This document shows, piece by piece, positions 26,462 to 35,154 of a DNA stretch of 64,000 bases. The position numbers and the translations under genes are program-made. The stretch is from a virus: positions 1 to 64,000 of IMG/VR virus record IMGVR_UViG_3300044639_001193. One strand, written 5' to 3'. Every line of letters starts with the position of its first letter. The first letter of the stretch is position 1. The notes under the pieces are model-generated. The model did not search any database. It was not told the DNA's origin and worked only from the letters and a program-made list of their open reading frames with translations.

Positions 26462-26716
26462 ATGTCCAAATACACAAAGGCTTCAGATAAGAAGCAAGAT
26501 GCCAAGACCACTAAAGGCCTGGACAAAGAAGAAAAGGCTATGTTTGAAAAGATGGACAAGAAGCATCGTAAGCCTAAGTCCCAAGAGGATGACCGCAAGA
26601 TGGATGTTGCAAACGTAAAGAAAATTAAAGCCAAAGAAAAAGCCCATGAAAAGAAGGAAGGCAAGAAGGGCGAAAAGGCTGAAGACAAACGTGAGAAGAA
26701 GAAAGAAAAGAAGTAA
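26462..26716 (+). CDS. highly charged Lys/Glu/Asp protein
   Basis: An 84-residue protein composed mainly of Lys, Glu and Asp (KGLDKEEKAMFEKMDKKHRK, VKKIKAKEKAHEKKEGKKGE), predicted as one long charged helix or disordered chain. It ends the lysine-rich run and is followed by an intrinsic terminator, so the run from 25153 probably forms the 3' part of one transcript. Function unknown. Confidence 0.65.
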   Translation: MSKYTKASDKKQDAKTTKGLDKEEKAMFEKMDKKHRKPKSQEDDRKMDVANVKKIKAKEKAHEKKEGKKGEKAEDKREKKKEKK

Positions 26717-26722
26717 GAGTTA

Positions 26723-26749
26723 GGCCCCTACAAAGGGGCCTTTTTCTTT
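26723..26749 (+). terminator. intrinsic terminator after the lysine-rich run
   Basis: A 6-bp all-GC stem (GGCCCC/GGGGCC, 26723-26728 and 26735-26740) with a six-base loop is followed immediately by TTTTTCTTT. This classical form separates the lysine-rich genes from the tail genes. Confidence 0.85.
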
Positions 26750-26767
26750 ATCATAGGCATATCGGTA

Positions 26768-26799
26768 ACTCGCTGCGAGTCCGTGTAGTTCCCAACTAC
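26768..26799 (+). promoter_or_regulatory. tandem small hairpins in the tail-operon leader
   Basis: Two perfect small hairpins lie back to back: ACTCG-CTG-CGAGT (26768-26780) and GTAGTT-CCC-AACTAC (26785-26799). They are in the 134-base gap between the terminator and the first tail gene, where a tail promoter would be expected. I see no convincing -35/-10 pair. They are not arranged as a tRNA cloverleaf. They could be leader-RNA structure or a binding site. Confidence 0.35.
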
Positions 26800-26850
26800 T
26801 TGCGCTTTAAAAGGGGTTTATTTCATGCTACCTACATACCTGGTTAAGCA

Positions 26851-27159
26851 ATGAAGCACATCCATAGCGCAGTAGAACAAGCAGCCAAACACACCAGCCG
26901 CTACATGACTGGTCAACTTCGCAAAGAAGCAAAAGCAAGTGGATGGCCTCGCCACGTTGTTGGCAATATGGGCGTTGTTTACGACGATAAGCGTTTCCAA
27001 GTTCACGTTCACGATAAGCACTTCAATGAGGCTCAAACCCTTGAGTATGGCACAGAGCACAATCGCCCTACTGCTGCTATTCGCCGTTCTTCAGCCCGCA
27101 CTAAAGAAGCAGATAACTTCTTTATGGGAACTTTGCAAAAACTTGTAGGTGAACTATGA
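26851..27159 (+). CDS. probable neck or tail-completion protein
   Basis: A 102-residue protein with a helical, basic start (HSAVEQAAKHTSRYMTGQLR), a strand pair (MGVVYDDKRFQVHVHD) and a segment LEYGTEHNRPTAAIRRSSAR that resembles the E-Y-G-T region of HK97-gp10-like head-tail proteins. It is first in the tail operon and overlaps the next gene by ATGA. The assignment rests on position and this pattern. Confidence 0.6.
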   Translation: MKHIHSAVEQAAKHTSRYMTGQLRKEAKASGWPRHVVGNMGVVYDDKRFQVHVHDKHFNEAQTLEYGTEHNRPTAAIRRSSARTKEADNFFMGTLQKLVGEL

Positions 27160-27857
27160 CTTTTCTCCTATCGGAAGACGAAGCCTTAAAGAATCTTCTT
27201 AAAGGAATTGTAGTTACTGACCAGAAAGCCGCTGATACACAGCAAACTACCCGCAATGTAGATGTCCGTTTTGGGCAACCTGACCAGGAAATCTCTGACC
27301 AGAAGTACCCATACATCATCATTGACATGATTGATATTGCAGAGGACACAGCCCGTGCAATGCGTGGAATGGTTAAACCTGTTTACCTAGATGACCCAGC
27401 AAATATGCCTCCAGTTTCTGAAGGCGATGACCCAGTTGCTTACGACTCAGAAACTAATAACTGGGAAATGCACTGGCCTATTCCAGTAAATATTGATTAC
27501 CAAGTAACTACTTACTCACGTCAACCACGTCATGACCGTGAAATTTTAGGGCAAATTCTTACTCAAAAGATTCCAATGCGCTTTGCAATATTGGAACCAG
27601 ACGACGGTAACAGCCAAGGCATTGGCACTGTTCGTCGCTTAGACCTTCTGGATATCTCTAAACGAGATGTTACAGAGCAAGGAAAGCGTTTATTCGTAAA
27701 TGCTTTTACAGTCCGTGTCTCATCTGAGATTACGGAATCCACATATACCCAAGTATACAAAGCGTTACAAATTAACGTTACAGGCACAACTGACAACCCA
27801 GTTATTGGGCGTGGTCAGTTCACCGCCATTGACCCGTACACAATTTCGCAACCATAA
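27156..27857 (+). CDS. tail terminator/completion-like protein
   Basis: A 233-residue protein between the neck-like gene and the sheath, the usual place of the tail-terminator subunit that caps the tube and joins it to the head. It has QKYPYIIIDMIDIAED (near 55), INVDYQ-type strands (PIPVNIDYQVTTYSRQPRHD) and a helix-strand C-terminal half (REILGQILTQKIPMRFAILE). Similar alpha/beta patterns occur in T4 gp15-like and other contractile-tail completion proteins. No catalytic motif is seen. Confidence 0.6.
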   Translation: MTFLLSEDEALKNLLKGIVVTDQKAADTQQTTRNVDVRFGQPDQEISDQKYPYIIIDMIDIAEDTARAMRGMVKPVYLDDPANMPPVSEGDDPVAYDSETNNWEMHWPIPVNIDYQVTTYSRQPRHDREILGQILTQKIPMRFAILEPDDGNSQGIGTVRRLDLLDISKRDVTEQGKRLFVNAFTVRVSSEITESTYTQVYKALQINVTGTTDNPVIGRGQFTAIDPYTISQP

Positions 27858-27888
27858 GGAACCCTTACCCAACTAGTTAGGAGAAATC

Positions 27889-29397
27889 ATGGCTTATAGC
27901 CGTCCAGGAGTTTACATTAGTGAACGCCTACTACCGCCTGTGCTCCAAGGTGGAGTAACTGCAAACGCCGCTGGCGCTGTAGTTGCACCATTTGCACAAG
28001 GCCCAGAAGCAGTAACGCTTGTTAACTCTTGGTATGAATTTACCAAGTATTTTGGTGGCTACAACGCCGCCTACCCAGCCACCTTCCAGGTTGGCTCTTA
28101 CTTCTCAAACGGAGGAAAAGAACTTTATGTTCAACGCCTTCTTAAAGCAGATGCAGATGCAGCAAGTGTAATTATCCAAACTTCTGCTTCTGACAATGTT
28201 TGTATTGTTACTGCTAAAAACGCAGGAGCAGACGGAAACAACCTTCGTGTTGTAGTAACTGCTGGTTCAGTAGCCTCTACTTATACACTCACCGTGTACA
28301 GAGAAGCAGGTGTAGCAGGCAATATCTCAGACGACGTTTTACTTGAGCGCTACGAAAACATTGTGTTTAATGACGATGCTTCAAGTGATTTTGCAAACGT
28401 TGTTATCAACACAGTTTCTGCTAATATCACTGTTGCTGCCGTAGATGGTTCAGGAGCACCTGTTCTCACAACATACCCACTTACAGGTGGAGACAACGGA
28501 ACAACTCCAGTGGCTGCTGACTACACAGACTACAAGAGTAGCGGAAGTTCAGTGTTTGAGCGTTTCTCAGCACTAGACCGTCCTCTTGTTGTATTCCTTC
28601 CAGGAATTTGGGCCGCACTTGCTTCTGCTGAAGTTTCAGTTATTGATGCTGCTACCTCATGGGCAGAAGACAATAATGGTTTTGTTGTTATTGAAACAGC
28701 AGCAGACCTAACAGTTGCTAACGCAATTTCAGCAGCAGGAAGTTTGACTGACACCAGTTTTGGTGCTGTCTACTATCCACACGTTTATATCTCAGACCCA
28801 GTAGGTCGTGGTACAGGCGCTCTTCGTCTAATTGGACCATCAGGTGCAATTGCAGGTCTTTACATGGCAACAGATGCAAGCCGTGGTGTCTTTAAGGCTC
28901 CAGCAGGTATTCAAACAACTGTTGCTGGTGTTGTTTCTGTAGAAAAAACCTTTACCTCTGCAGAACTAGACTCAATGAACGCAAGTACATCACCAGTTAA
29001 TCCACTTCGCCAGATTCCTGGTGCAGGTCTTTCTGTAATGGGTGCTCGCACACTTAAGCAAGATGGTACAGCGAACAAGTATGTAAACATGCGCCGTTCA
29101 CTTATCTACATCCGTAAGCAACTCAAAAACAACACAGAGTTTGCTATTTTTGAGAACAACGACGAAAAGTTGTGGTCACGTATCCGCAGCACACTTACCG
29201 TGTTCCTCACTGAATACAAAAACCAAGGCGGACTTCGTGGTGCAAACAACGCTCAGGCTTTCTTCATCAAGTGTGATGCAGAAAACAACACAGCAACCAC
29301 AATCGCTAACGGCGAAGTGCACATCCAAGTTGGTGTAGCACTCCAATACCCAGCAGAGTTTATTGTCATTGACCTAAGTCAAAAGACAATTAACTAG
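27889..29397 (+). CDS. tail sheath protein
   Basis: A 502-residue sheath subunit; contraction of its helical array drives the tube through the cell envelope. Diagnostic stretches are SRPGVYISERLLPP at the N-terminus, VAPFAQGPEAVTLVNSWYEF (residues 30-50), FFANGG-type FSNGGKELYVQRL and a C-terminal domain with RQIPGAGLSVMGARTL, NMRRSLIYIRKQLKNNTEFA and FENNDEKLWSRIRSTLTVFL. Length and domain order match myophage sheaths. TAGGAGA precedes the ATG. This gene fixes the virus as contractile-tailed. Confidence 0.95.
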   Translation: MAYSRPGVYISERLLPPVLQGGVTANAAGAVVAPFAQGPEAVTLVNSWYEFTKYFGGYNAAYPATFQVGSYFSNGGKELYVQRLLKADADAASVIIQTSASDNVCIVTAKNAGADGNNLRVVVTAGSVASTYTLTVYREAGVAGNISDDVLLERYENIVFNDDASSDFANVVINTVSANITVAAVDGSGAPVLTTYPLTGGDNGTTPVAADYTDYKSSGSSVFERFSALDRPLVVFLPGIWAALASAEVSVIDAATSWAEDNNGFVVIETAADLTVANAISAAGSLTDTSFGAVYYPHVYISDPVGRGTGALRLIGPSGAIAGLYMATDASRGVFKAPAGIQTTVAGVVSVEKTFTSAELDSMNASTSPVNPLRQIPGAGLSVMGARTLKQDGTANKYVNMRRSLIYIRKQLKNNTEFAIFENNDEKLWSRIRSTLTVFLTEYKNQGGLRGANNAQAFFIKCDAENNTATTIANGEVHIQVGVALQYPAEFIVIDLSQKTIN

Positions 29398-29417
29398 GAC
29401 GAAGGAGAAAAAACACA

Positions 29418-30044
29418 ATGGCAATAGTAAATAGCCGCTCAACGTTAGCCACAGACCCAGTACGTAACTTTCGGTTCTTGGTAACATTTGAACCACAAGA
29501 TACAAGTAACACAGGCCTTGGAACCACAACTATCCCTATGGGCTTTACCTCAGTATCTGGATTGGCTGTTACAACAGACTCAATCCCTTACCGTGAAGGT
29601 GGATACAACACCACTGTTCACCAAATTCCAGGACAGACATCGTTCACACCTATCACTTTGCAACGTGGCGTAATCCTCGGAAGCAAGCAAAATTGGGATT
29701 GGATGAAGCAGTTGTTCGCAACTGTACAGGCTGGCGGTTCAACCCTTGCATTAGGAAAGAACTTTCGTTGCGACCTTGAGATTGCGGTATTAAACCACCC
29801 AATCCCATCTTCAGGTGCAAACGTACTTTCTGGTGATGTAGCAGCAACTGCACCAAAAGATGAAGTTGCAATGCGCTTTAAAGTGTTCAATGCATGGCCT
29901 ACAACAGTGGCATACTCAGACTTAAACGCTGGTGATAATGCTCTCTACGTTGAACAAATGACCCTCGTACACGAAGGCTTTGACCTCAACTGGGGTGCGT
30001 TTAACACTACAACTAAGGCATTTGAAAACGCAGCAGACTTCTAA
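29418..30044 (+). CDS. tail tube protein
   Basis: A 208-residue protein just after the sheath, the standard location for the tube. It has the pattern of contractile-tail tube subunits: DPVRNFRFLVTFEPQD, GFTSVSGLAVTTDSIPYREG, a HQIPGQTSFTPITLQRGVIL strand pair and a C-terminal FKVFNAWPTTVAYSDLNAG...MTLVHEGFDL. Hexameric rings of this protein form the conduit for DNA. Confidence 0.94.
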   Translation: MAIVNSRSTLATDPVRNFRFLVTFEPQDTSNTGLGTTTIPMGFTSVSGLAVTTDSIPYREGGYNTTVHQIPGQTSFTPITLQRGVILGSKQNWDWMKQLFATVQAGGSTLALGKNFRCDLEIAVLNHPIPSSGANVLSGDVAATAPKDEVAMRFKVFNAWPTTVAYSDLNAGDNALYVEQMTLVHEGFDLNWGAFNTTTKAFENAADF

Positions 30045-30061
30045 TCTAACAAAGGAATAAC

Positions 30062-30868
30062 ATGACGAAAACAATTAGTGCAGCGGCTAATCCCGCAATG
30101 GCAAACAAAGCCGCTCAAGACATGATGGCTGAACAGCCTCAAGAAATAGAAGTAACGATTACACCTCCTTCGGACACAGTAGTTAACCTTCCTGGCGGAT
30201 ACATAACATCCGCTGGGGAGGTTGCTACCGAAGCAGAAGTACGTGAACTAAATGGTCGTGACGAAGAAGAAATCTCAAAGGCAAGCACTTTGGGTAAAGC
30301 GCTTTTAACAATCTTAAAGCGTGGAACCGTACGTGTTGGTAATGAGCCAGTATCTGAAAAAATGTTAGATGCTCTCCTTTCAGGTGACCGAGACATGCTT
30401 CTTGTAGGAATCTTTAAAGCAACATTTGGAAACATTGCACACTTGGGTGGCTATTGTGGCTCTTGTGCAGAGACCAAAGAAGTTGATATAGAAATTGATA
30501 AAGACATTAAGGTAAAGGTTTTAACAGACCCAGTTAATGACCGTACCTTTACCGTAAAAGGTAAAACTGAATACTTAGTACAACTACCAACTGGTATTAC
30601 TCAAAAAGAACTACTTCTTAGTGCGGATAAAACAATCCCTGAACTAAACACACTTCTTTTACAGAATACAGTTGTTAAAATTGGAGATTCACCAGTAGTA
30701 AGCAAGATTCAAGTATTAAACATCGGCCTTACAGACCGTCGCAAGATTGTTGACGAAATCAACAACCGACTATGTGGACCACAGTTTAACGACTTAACGC
30801 TTGATTGCCCAGATTGTGAAGGCGAGGTACAGGTCCCTATTAGTTTAGGCACCTTGTTTCGTTTCTAG
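30062..30868 (+). CDS. tail assembly chaperone, upstream frame
   Basis: A 268-residue protein between tube and tape measure, the universal place of tail assembly chaperones. It contains the VRELNGRDEEEISKA stretch (about 60-74) seen in T4-gp26-like and Mu-gp41-like assembly proteins. Two C-x2-C pairs (Cys 132/135 and 249/252) probably form one zinc ribbon split across the chain. It ends at TAG 30866-30868; the downstream 145 bases are open in the +1 frame and look like its frameshifted extension (30849-31007). Confidence 0.82.
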   Translation: MTKTISAAANPAMANKAAQDMMAEQPQEIEVTITPPSDTVVNLPGGYITSAGEVATEAEVRELNGRDEEEISKASTLGKALLTILKRGTVRVGNEPVSEKMLDALLSGDRDMLLVGIFKATFGNIAHLGGYCGSCAETKEVDIEIDKDIKVKVLTDPVNDRTFTVKGKTEYLVQLPTGITQKELLLSADKTIPELNTLLLQNTVVKIGDSPVVSKIQVLNIGLTDRRKIVDEINNRLCGPQFNDLTLDCPDCEGEVQVPISLGTLFRF

Positions 30869-31007
30869 CAGAATTTCATACGCTCAATTACTTTTTGAGT
30901 GGAAAAGAGTAGCGGACTACTACCCAGGATGGACGTTGGCAGATATACAAAATCTGTCAAGAAGAGAAAGAGACAACTGGTTACAAATACACCAGTTAAA
31001 GAGTTAA
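30849..31007 (+). CDS. tail assembly chaperone frameshift extension
   Basis: The +1 frame relative to the upstream chaperone is open from after TAG 30846-30848 to TAA 31005-31007 and encodes a convincing protein segment: SYAQLLFEWKRVADYYPGW then TLADIQNLSRRERDNWLQIH. No ATG, GTG or TTG precedes this segment in its frame, so independent initiation is unlikely. A TTT-C at 30857-30860 lets tRNA-Phe slip +1 from UUU to UUC, giving a fusion of about 314 residues. A -2 slip would give the same frame. Frameshifted chaperone pairs at this position are a known tail-phage feature; the exact slip site is inferred. Confidence 0.72.
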   Translation, partial: APCFVSSRISYAQLLFEWKRVADYYPGWTLADIQNLSRRERDNWLQIHQLKS

Positions 31008-31016
31008 GGAGATGAC

Positions 31017-33581
31017 ATGGGTTATGCAGCAGATGTAAAAGCCTTAACCGCTGACATCGCTAAACTTACTGAAGCAATTAACGCTATGCACGCTGCCCTT
31101 TCATCAACGGGCAAAGAGGCAGGTGGCATTTTCTCTTCTCTTAAAGGCATCATTGGAAAAGGTGGTCAACGCGGAGTTGGCTCAACTGGTGGTAACAAAC
31201 TAAGCGGTTCACTTGCTGGGTTCAGTACTCCTACAAGTACACCTAAGAGTATGAACACCAACGGTGGTCAGGGTGGTGGCGGTGAAGTAGGAGGCGGTAC
31301 TACCCCTAACGGTGGCGGCGCTTCTTTCGGTGGAGTACCGATGGTTGGCTCCAGTATGTCCCGAATGGTTCAAGGCCAAGGCTACGCTGCAATTGGTTCT
31401 GGAATGATGGGGGCAGTAAAGGCTGTTGTTGGAACTGTTTACGACGCTGCTCCAGATTCTTCTGGCGTAGTAAACCGTGCTGGTTCATACTATCAAGCAG
31501 CGCTACGTTCTCCAGGAATGGCACGAGCAGGATTAGCACAAGCAACTTTTAGCGCATTAAAAGGTGGACTAAGCAGCATTGGCTCTGACGCAAATGTTGC
31601 AAACATCCTTGCAAATGCTGGCTATGTTCCAGGTAGTAAAGATTATTTATCTGCCGCACGCCAAACACGAGGTGCGGCAACTTACCTTGGAATGCAAAAT
31701 GAAAATGCAGCCTCTGCAATTGCAGGGCTACAAGGTGGGCCGATGTCTGCTCAACTTTATCAATATGGCATTACAACTATGGGTGCAAATGGTGAGGCTA
31801 AAAGTGTTGGTGACATTGCTAAGCAACTTTATAGCGTTATGTTCCCAGGCGGTGCTACACCTAAAAGCGTTCAAGAATCTCTTCGTAGTGGTTATGCAGA
31901 CCTAAACTTACAAGGTTTGGGGATGAACGCAGACCAAAAACAGATGATTAGCCAAGCATTTATTGATATTGCTGGAGGAAAAAACCCTGACCTTGCCTCT
32001 GCAAAGTCTGCTAAAGATAACCAAAATCCTTTTGACCCACTTTACCGAATGAATACTTCTTCCACCATGATTCAAGGTGCTGCAGAAAAAAATACTCTTT
32101 CTGGTCTTGGCGCTGCAGCAGGAACTATTGAAACATTTAACAATGTTATGAAAGACACCATTGCATCTATGTCTACCTTAAAGGGTTACCTAGATGGTCT
32201 ACAAGGTAATCCACAAGGTTCTGCTCTAAAGAAGGGTGCACAGGGCCTTTGGAGTGCTGGCAAAAAAATTGTTGGCGGCCTAATGATGCTTGGTGGCGGA
32301 GCATTAGCCGCAACAGGAGGTGGAGTTGTACCAGGATTAGCAATTGCTAGTGGAGGTGCCGCTCTTGCTTTTGGTGGAGGTACACCAGGTTACGGTTCTT
32401 CTTTTGGTGGTCGTAATTTAGGCTCAGGAAAATATGCAAACAATCTTGTAAGTGCTGCTTACGGTGCACGGGATGCACAAGGCGGTAACTGGGATAGTAC
32501 TGGTGGAGTTCACCAAGGAACAGACTACAACGTTAAAGTTGGAACACCTGTAGTAGCAGTTAAAGAGGGCGTTGTTTCTGACAAAGTGTTAAGCGCCGAT
32601 TATGGACAAGCAGTACTCCTTGACCACGCAGATGGGTACTCTTCTCTTTATGCACACTTAAGTTCTAAACAAGCAACTCCTGGAACAAGAGTATTTCAAG
32701 GACAAAAAATTGGTGAGTCTGGAAAATCAGGTAATGCTACTGGCCCACACTTGCACTACGAGGTATGGCATGGACCTAACAACCCTGTAGACCCAGCAGA
32801 GTTAACAAATGCTGGTTTGCCTGTTTCTGGCTCAAACGTTACTCAAAACATGAACGTTTCAAATCCAAACTTATTATCCGATGTAACAAGCATTAGTGCT
32901 TTAGGTAATACCAGTTCTGGTGGTTCAAGCGGTTCAAGCGGTTCTTTATCCCTTGTTAAGGGCACTGGAGACAAAAAGACTTGGGCTACTCAATTGCTTA
33001 CAGCAATGGGTGCCCCTGTATCTGATACCAACATTAATGCCCTTACAACTTGGCAAAGCAGAGAAGGTGGTCACTGGAATAACAGTGCCAACTATAACCC
33101 GCTTAACACCACGCTTGACATGGGTAACTCTGAAAGTATGAACAGTGTTGGAGTAAAACGTTACAAGTCTTGGGAAGAAGGAATTCAAGCAACGATTAAA
33201 ACTTTAACAGGCGGAAGTGCAGATGCTCGTGGTTATACAGCCATTGTTAATGCTTTAAAGAGCGGTGCAGACACAGCAACAATTCTTAAAGCAGTTAGCA
33301 ACTCTGCCTGGGTAACAGGTAAAACTGGTCAAAACAGTTATAAAGGCTTTACAGGTGGCGGTACTCCTGGTTCTCCTGGTATTCCAAACCCAGACACTAC
33401 AAGCCAAAACATAACGCCTACGCCTATCCCAGTTACAACTCCACAAGCAAGTGAATCTAAAGTTGTTAATTTTAATGTTTATTTAAACGATGTATCCGAT
33501 GCTCAAGCATTACTTTGGGCTAGAAAAGTTGAAACGTACTTGCACGATAAAAAAGAAATTTCTTTAATGGGAGGTAAGTAA
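31017..33581 (+). CDS. tape measure protein with M23 endopeptidase and lysozyme-like domains
   Basis: An 854-residue protein that sets tail length and carries wall-degrading domains. The N-terminal half is Gly/Ala/Ser-rich with helical stretches and a hydrophobic region near 411-455. Residues 490-600 are an M23 (lysostaphin-type) domain: HQGTDYN with His 499 and Asp 503, YAHLS near 546, and GPHLHYE with His 578 and His 580. Residues 650-775 resemble a lysozyme-like domain (TWQSREGGHWNNSANYNPLN with Glu 683; KRYKSWEEGIQATIKTLTGG). Both probably help the tail cross the cell wall. It starts after AAGGAG. Confidence 0.9.
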   Translation: MGYAADVKALTADIAKLTEAINAMHAALSSTGKEAGGIFSSLKGIIGKGGQRGVGSTGGNKLSGSLAGFSTPTSTPKSMNTNGGQGGGGEVGGGTTPNGGGASFGGVPMVGSSMSRMVQGQGYAAIGSGMMGAVKAVVGTVYDAAPDSSGVVNRAGSYYQAALRSPGMARAGLAQATFSALKGGLSSIGSDANVANILANAGYVPGSKDYLSAARQTRGAATYLGMQNENAASAIAGLQGGPMSAQLYQYGITTMGANGEAKSVGDIAKQLYSVMFPGGATPKSVQESLRSGYADLNLQGLGMNADQKQMISQAFIDIAGGKNPDLASAKSAKDNQNPFDPLYRMNTSSTMIQGAAEKNTLSGLGAAAGTIETFNNVMKDTIASMSTLKGYLDGLQGNPQGSALKKGAQGLWSAGKKIVGGLMMLGGGALAATGGGVVPGLAIASGGAALAFGGGTPGYGSSFGGRNLGSGKYANNLVSAAYGARDAQGGNWDSTGGVHQGTDYNVKVGTPVVAVKEGVVSDKVLSADYGQAVLLDHADGYSSLYAHLSSKQATPGTRVFQGQKIGESGKSGNATGPHLHYEVWHGPNNPVDPAELTNAGLPVSGSNVTQNMNVSNPNLLSDVTSISALGNTSSGGSSGSSGSLSLVKGTGDKKTWATQLLTAMGAPVSDTNINALTTWQSREGGHWNNSANYNPLNTTLDMGNSESMNSVGVKRYKSWEEGIQATIKTLTGGSADARGYTAIVNALKSGADTATILKAVSNSAWVTGKTGQNSYKGFTGGGTPGSPGIPNPDTTSQNITPTPIPVTTPQASESKVVNFNVYLNDVSDAQALLWARKVETYLHDKKEISLMGGK

Positions 33582-34882
33582 TGGCTAGTTATTCTAACCC
33601 AGGAACTAATTTTGACCTCAAAAAACTAAAACTTTACGAACAATATGGTGGTCAACAAAAATATTTAGCCGCTAAAAAAGCCCTTGATAATGCTAAAAAA
33701 CAAGCCGCTAAAGACTCAAAGCCATTGCTAAATTCAAATAAAGTAATCCTTGACGAGTTAAACGACCCTGTTAATGGGTATTACGCAAGATTAAAATTAG
33801 CACAATTAGAAAATAACGCAGTAGATATTGCTTTTTGGAAAACCAAAATTACTAAAGCAAGAGCAAAAATTAAAGAAAATAATCTTAAAATTTACGTAAT
33901 AGAAGTAAAACTTAAAGACGCACAAGACAAGTTTAACAAAGCAAAAATTAAAAGTACTACTGGTTCAGGCTCAGGCTCAGGCGCGGACACGGTCACTTCA
34001 AATACCCCAGGTACTGGTCCTTGGCACTTTAATGCTCCGCTAGTTAAACGAGCAGACTTTGTTTACACAACAACCTCAAGTGTTAACGAAGGAACCGAAT
34101 CTAGAAGAGACGTTACAATCACACGAACAAACCAAATAGTTGTTCCGTTGCCAAAACTAATTCCTGCTGGTACTTCGTCAGTGGACGATGCATACAACTT
34201 TTGGACTAACCAAGAGTACGGTAAAGGCGCTATTCAGATGGACCGTAAAACAAACACAATAGAACTTGCAGCAAACGCTAAAAAAGAAGCAGCATTAAAT
34301 AAAATTAAATTTGACGATAAAATGTATGGTTTTAGGTTTAACTACAACCCAACTACGGTAAACATGAGTTGGGGAGCCATTGCTGGCGCTAACCCAGTAT
34401 ACGAATCTGCAGGCAAAGACCCTGCGGCTCCCATGGCTCAAAATCTTATCTCTAGTTATTTAACCTTTGATATTATTTTAAACCGCATTCAAGACTTGGC
34501 TCTTTTAAACTCTAGTGGAAAATACCTTTACGGAGAAAATCCATACCCATGGGAAATTAGTGCTGAAGACCGAAAAATGATTGTTAACAAAGGAACTATG
34601 TACGATTTAGAGTATTTGTTTCGTACTATGCACGGTTATGCGTTTTATAGTAATTTTTCCAGCACTCTTATGGGCAAAACAAATGACCCAGGTTGGTTGC
34701 CTGTCCGTCCAGTAGAACTACACCTTGGTAACAAACTGCGTTACCGTGTTCGTATTAGTGGACTTGAAGTTGTGCATAAGATTTTTTCTGCCAAAATGGT
34801 TCCACTTTTATCCGTCGTTTCTATCACCTGTATGCGTTACTGGGATGGTCCTAATGCAAAAGACTATAAGAAGGCAACATGA
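33581..34882 (+). CDS. baseplate/tube-adaptor protein (CIS tube protein-like)
   Basis: A 433-residue protein. Residues 1-130 are a lysine-rich helical, coiled-coil-like segment (KKALDNAKKQAAKDSK; KDAQDKFNKAKIKS), then a Ser/Gly linker. The C-terminal two thirds are strand-rich, with FRFNYNPTTVNMSWGAIAG, YLTFDIILNRIQDLALL and a closing KMVPLLSVVSITCMRYW, the pattern of contractile-injection-system tube/hub adaptor proteins that precede a LysM-like protein. The next gene is exactly such a protein. It overlaps its neighbours by 1 and 4 bases. Confidence 0.75.
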   Translation: MASYSNPGTNFDLKKLKLYEQYGGQQKYLAAKKALDNAKKQAAKDSKPLLNSNKVILDELNDPVNGYYARLKLAQLENNAVDIAFWKTKITKARAKIKENNLKIYVIEVKLKDAQDKFNKAKIKSTTGSGSGSGADTVTSNTPGTGPWHFNAPLVKRADFVYTTTSSVNEGTESRRDVTITRTNQIVVPLPKLIPAGTSSVDDAYNFWTNQEYGKGAIQMDRKTNTIELAANAKKEAALNKIKFDDKMYGFRFNYNPTTVNMSWGAIAGANPVYESAGKDPAAPMAQNLISSYLTFDIILNRIQDLALLNSSGKYLYGENPYPWEISAEDRKMIVNKGTMYDLEYLFRTMHGYAFYSNFSSTLMGKTNDPGWLPVRPVELHLGNKLRYRVRISGLEVVHKIFSAKMVPLLSVVSITCMRYWDGPNAKDYKKAT

Positions 34883-35154
34883 TATATCTAGATAGCAGAT
34901 ATGCTGATGGTGTTTTGTTCATAGCACAAGAACCAAAATCTCTTGATTATATGTTAAGTATTTTTAGAACTTTTCCAAGTTATAGCGTTACTTATTACTT
35001 GTATGAAGTCACTGAAAATGACCGCATTGAATGGATTGCAAGTAAAACGTTAGGTAATCCACACCTTTGGTGGCAAATTATGGATATTAACCCAGAAATT
35101 TTAAATCCATTTAATTTAGAACCAGGCCTGCAGTTAAGGATTCCTCGTGAATAA
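34879..35154 (+). CDS. gp53/LysM-like baseplate protein
   Basis: A 91-residue protein whose second half follows the T4 gp53/LysM-like pattern: YYLYEVTENDRIEWIASKTL, then GNPHLWWQIMDINPEI and a closing PGLQLRIP. These small proteins clamp the hub adaptor to the baseplate. It overlaps both flanking genes by a few bases, which indicates coordinated translation. Confidence 0.85.
   Translation: MIYLDSRYADGVLFIAQEPKSLDYMLSIFRTFPSYSVTYYLYEVTENDRIEWIASKTLGNPHLWWQIMDINPEILNPFNLEPGLQLRIPRE

Noticed and set aside
26740-26820. tRNA or tmRNA in the gap with tandem hairpins
   Set aside because: The stems do not make a cloverleaf: there is no 7-bp acceptor stem, no TTCRA T-loop and no CCA-like end at the right spacing.
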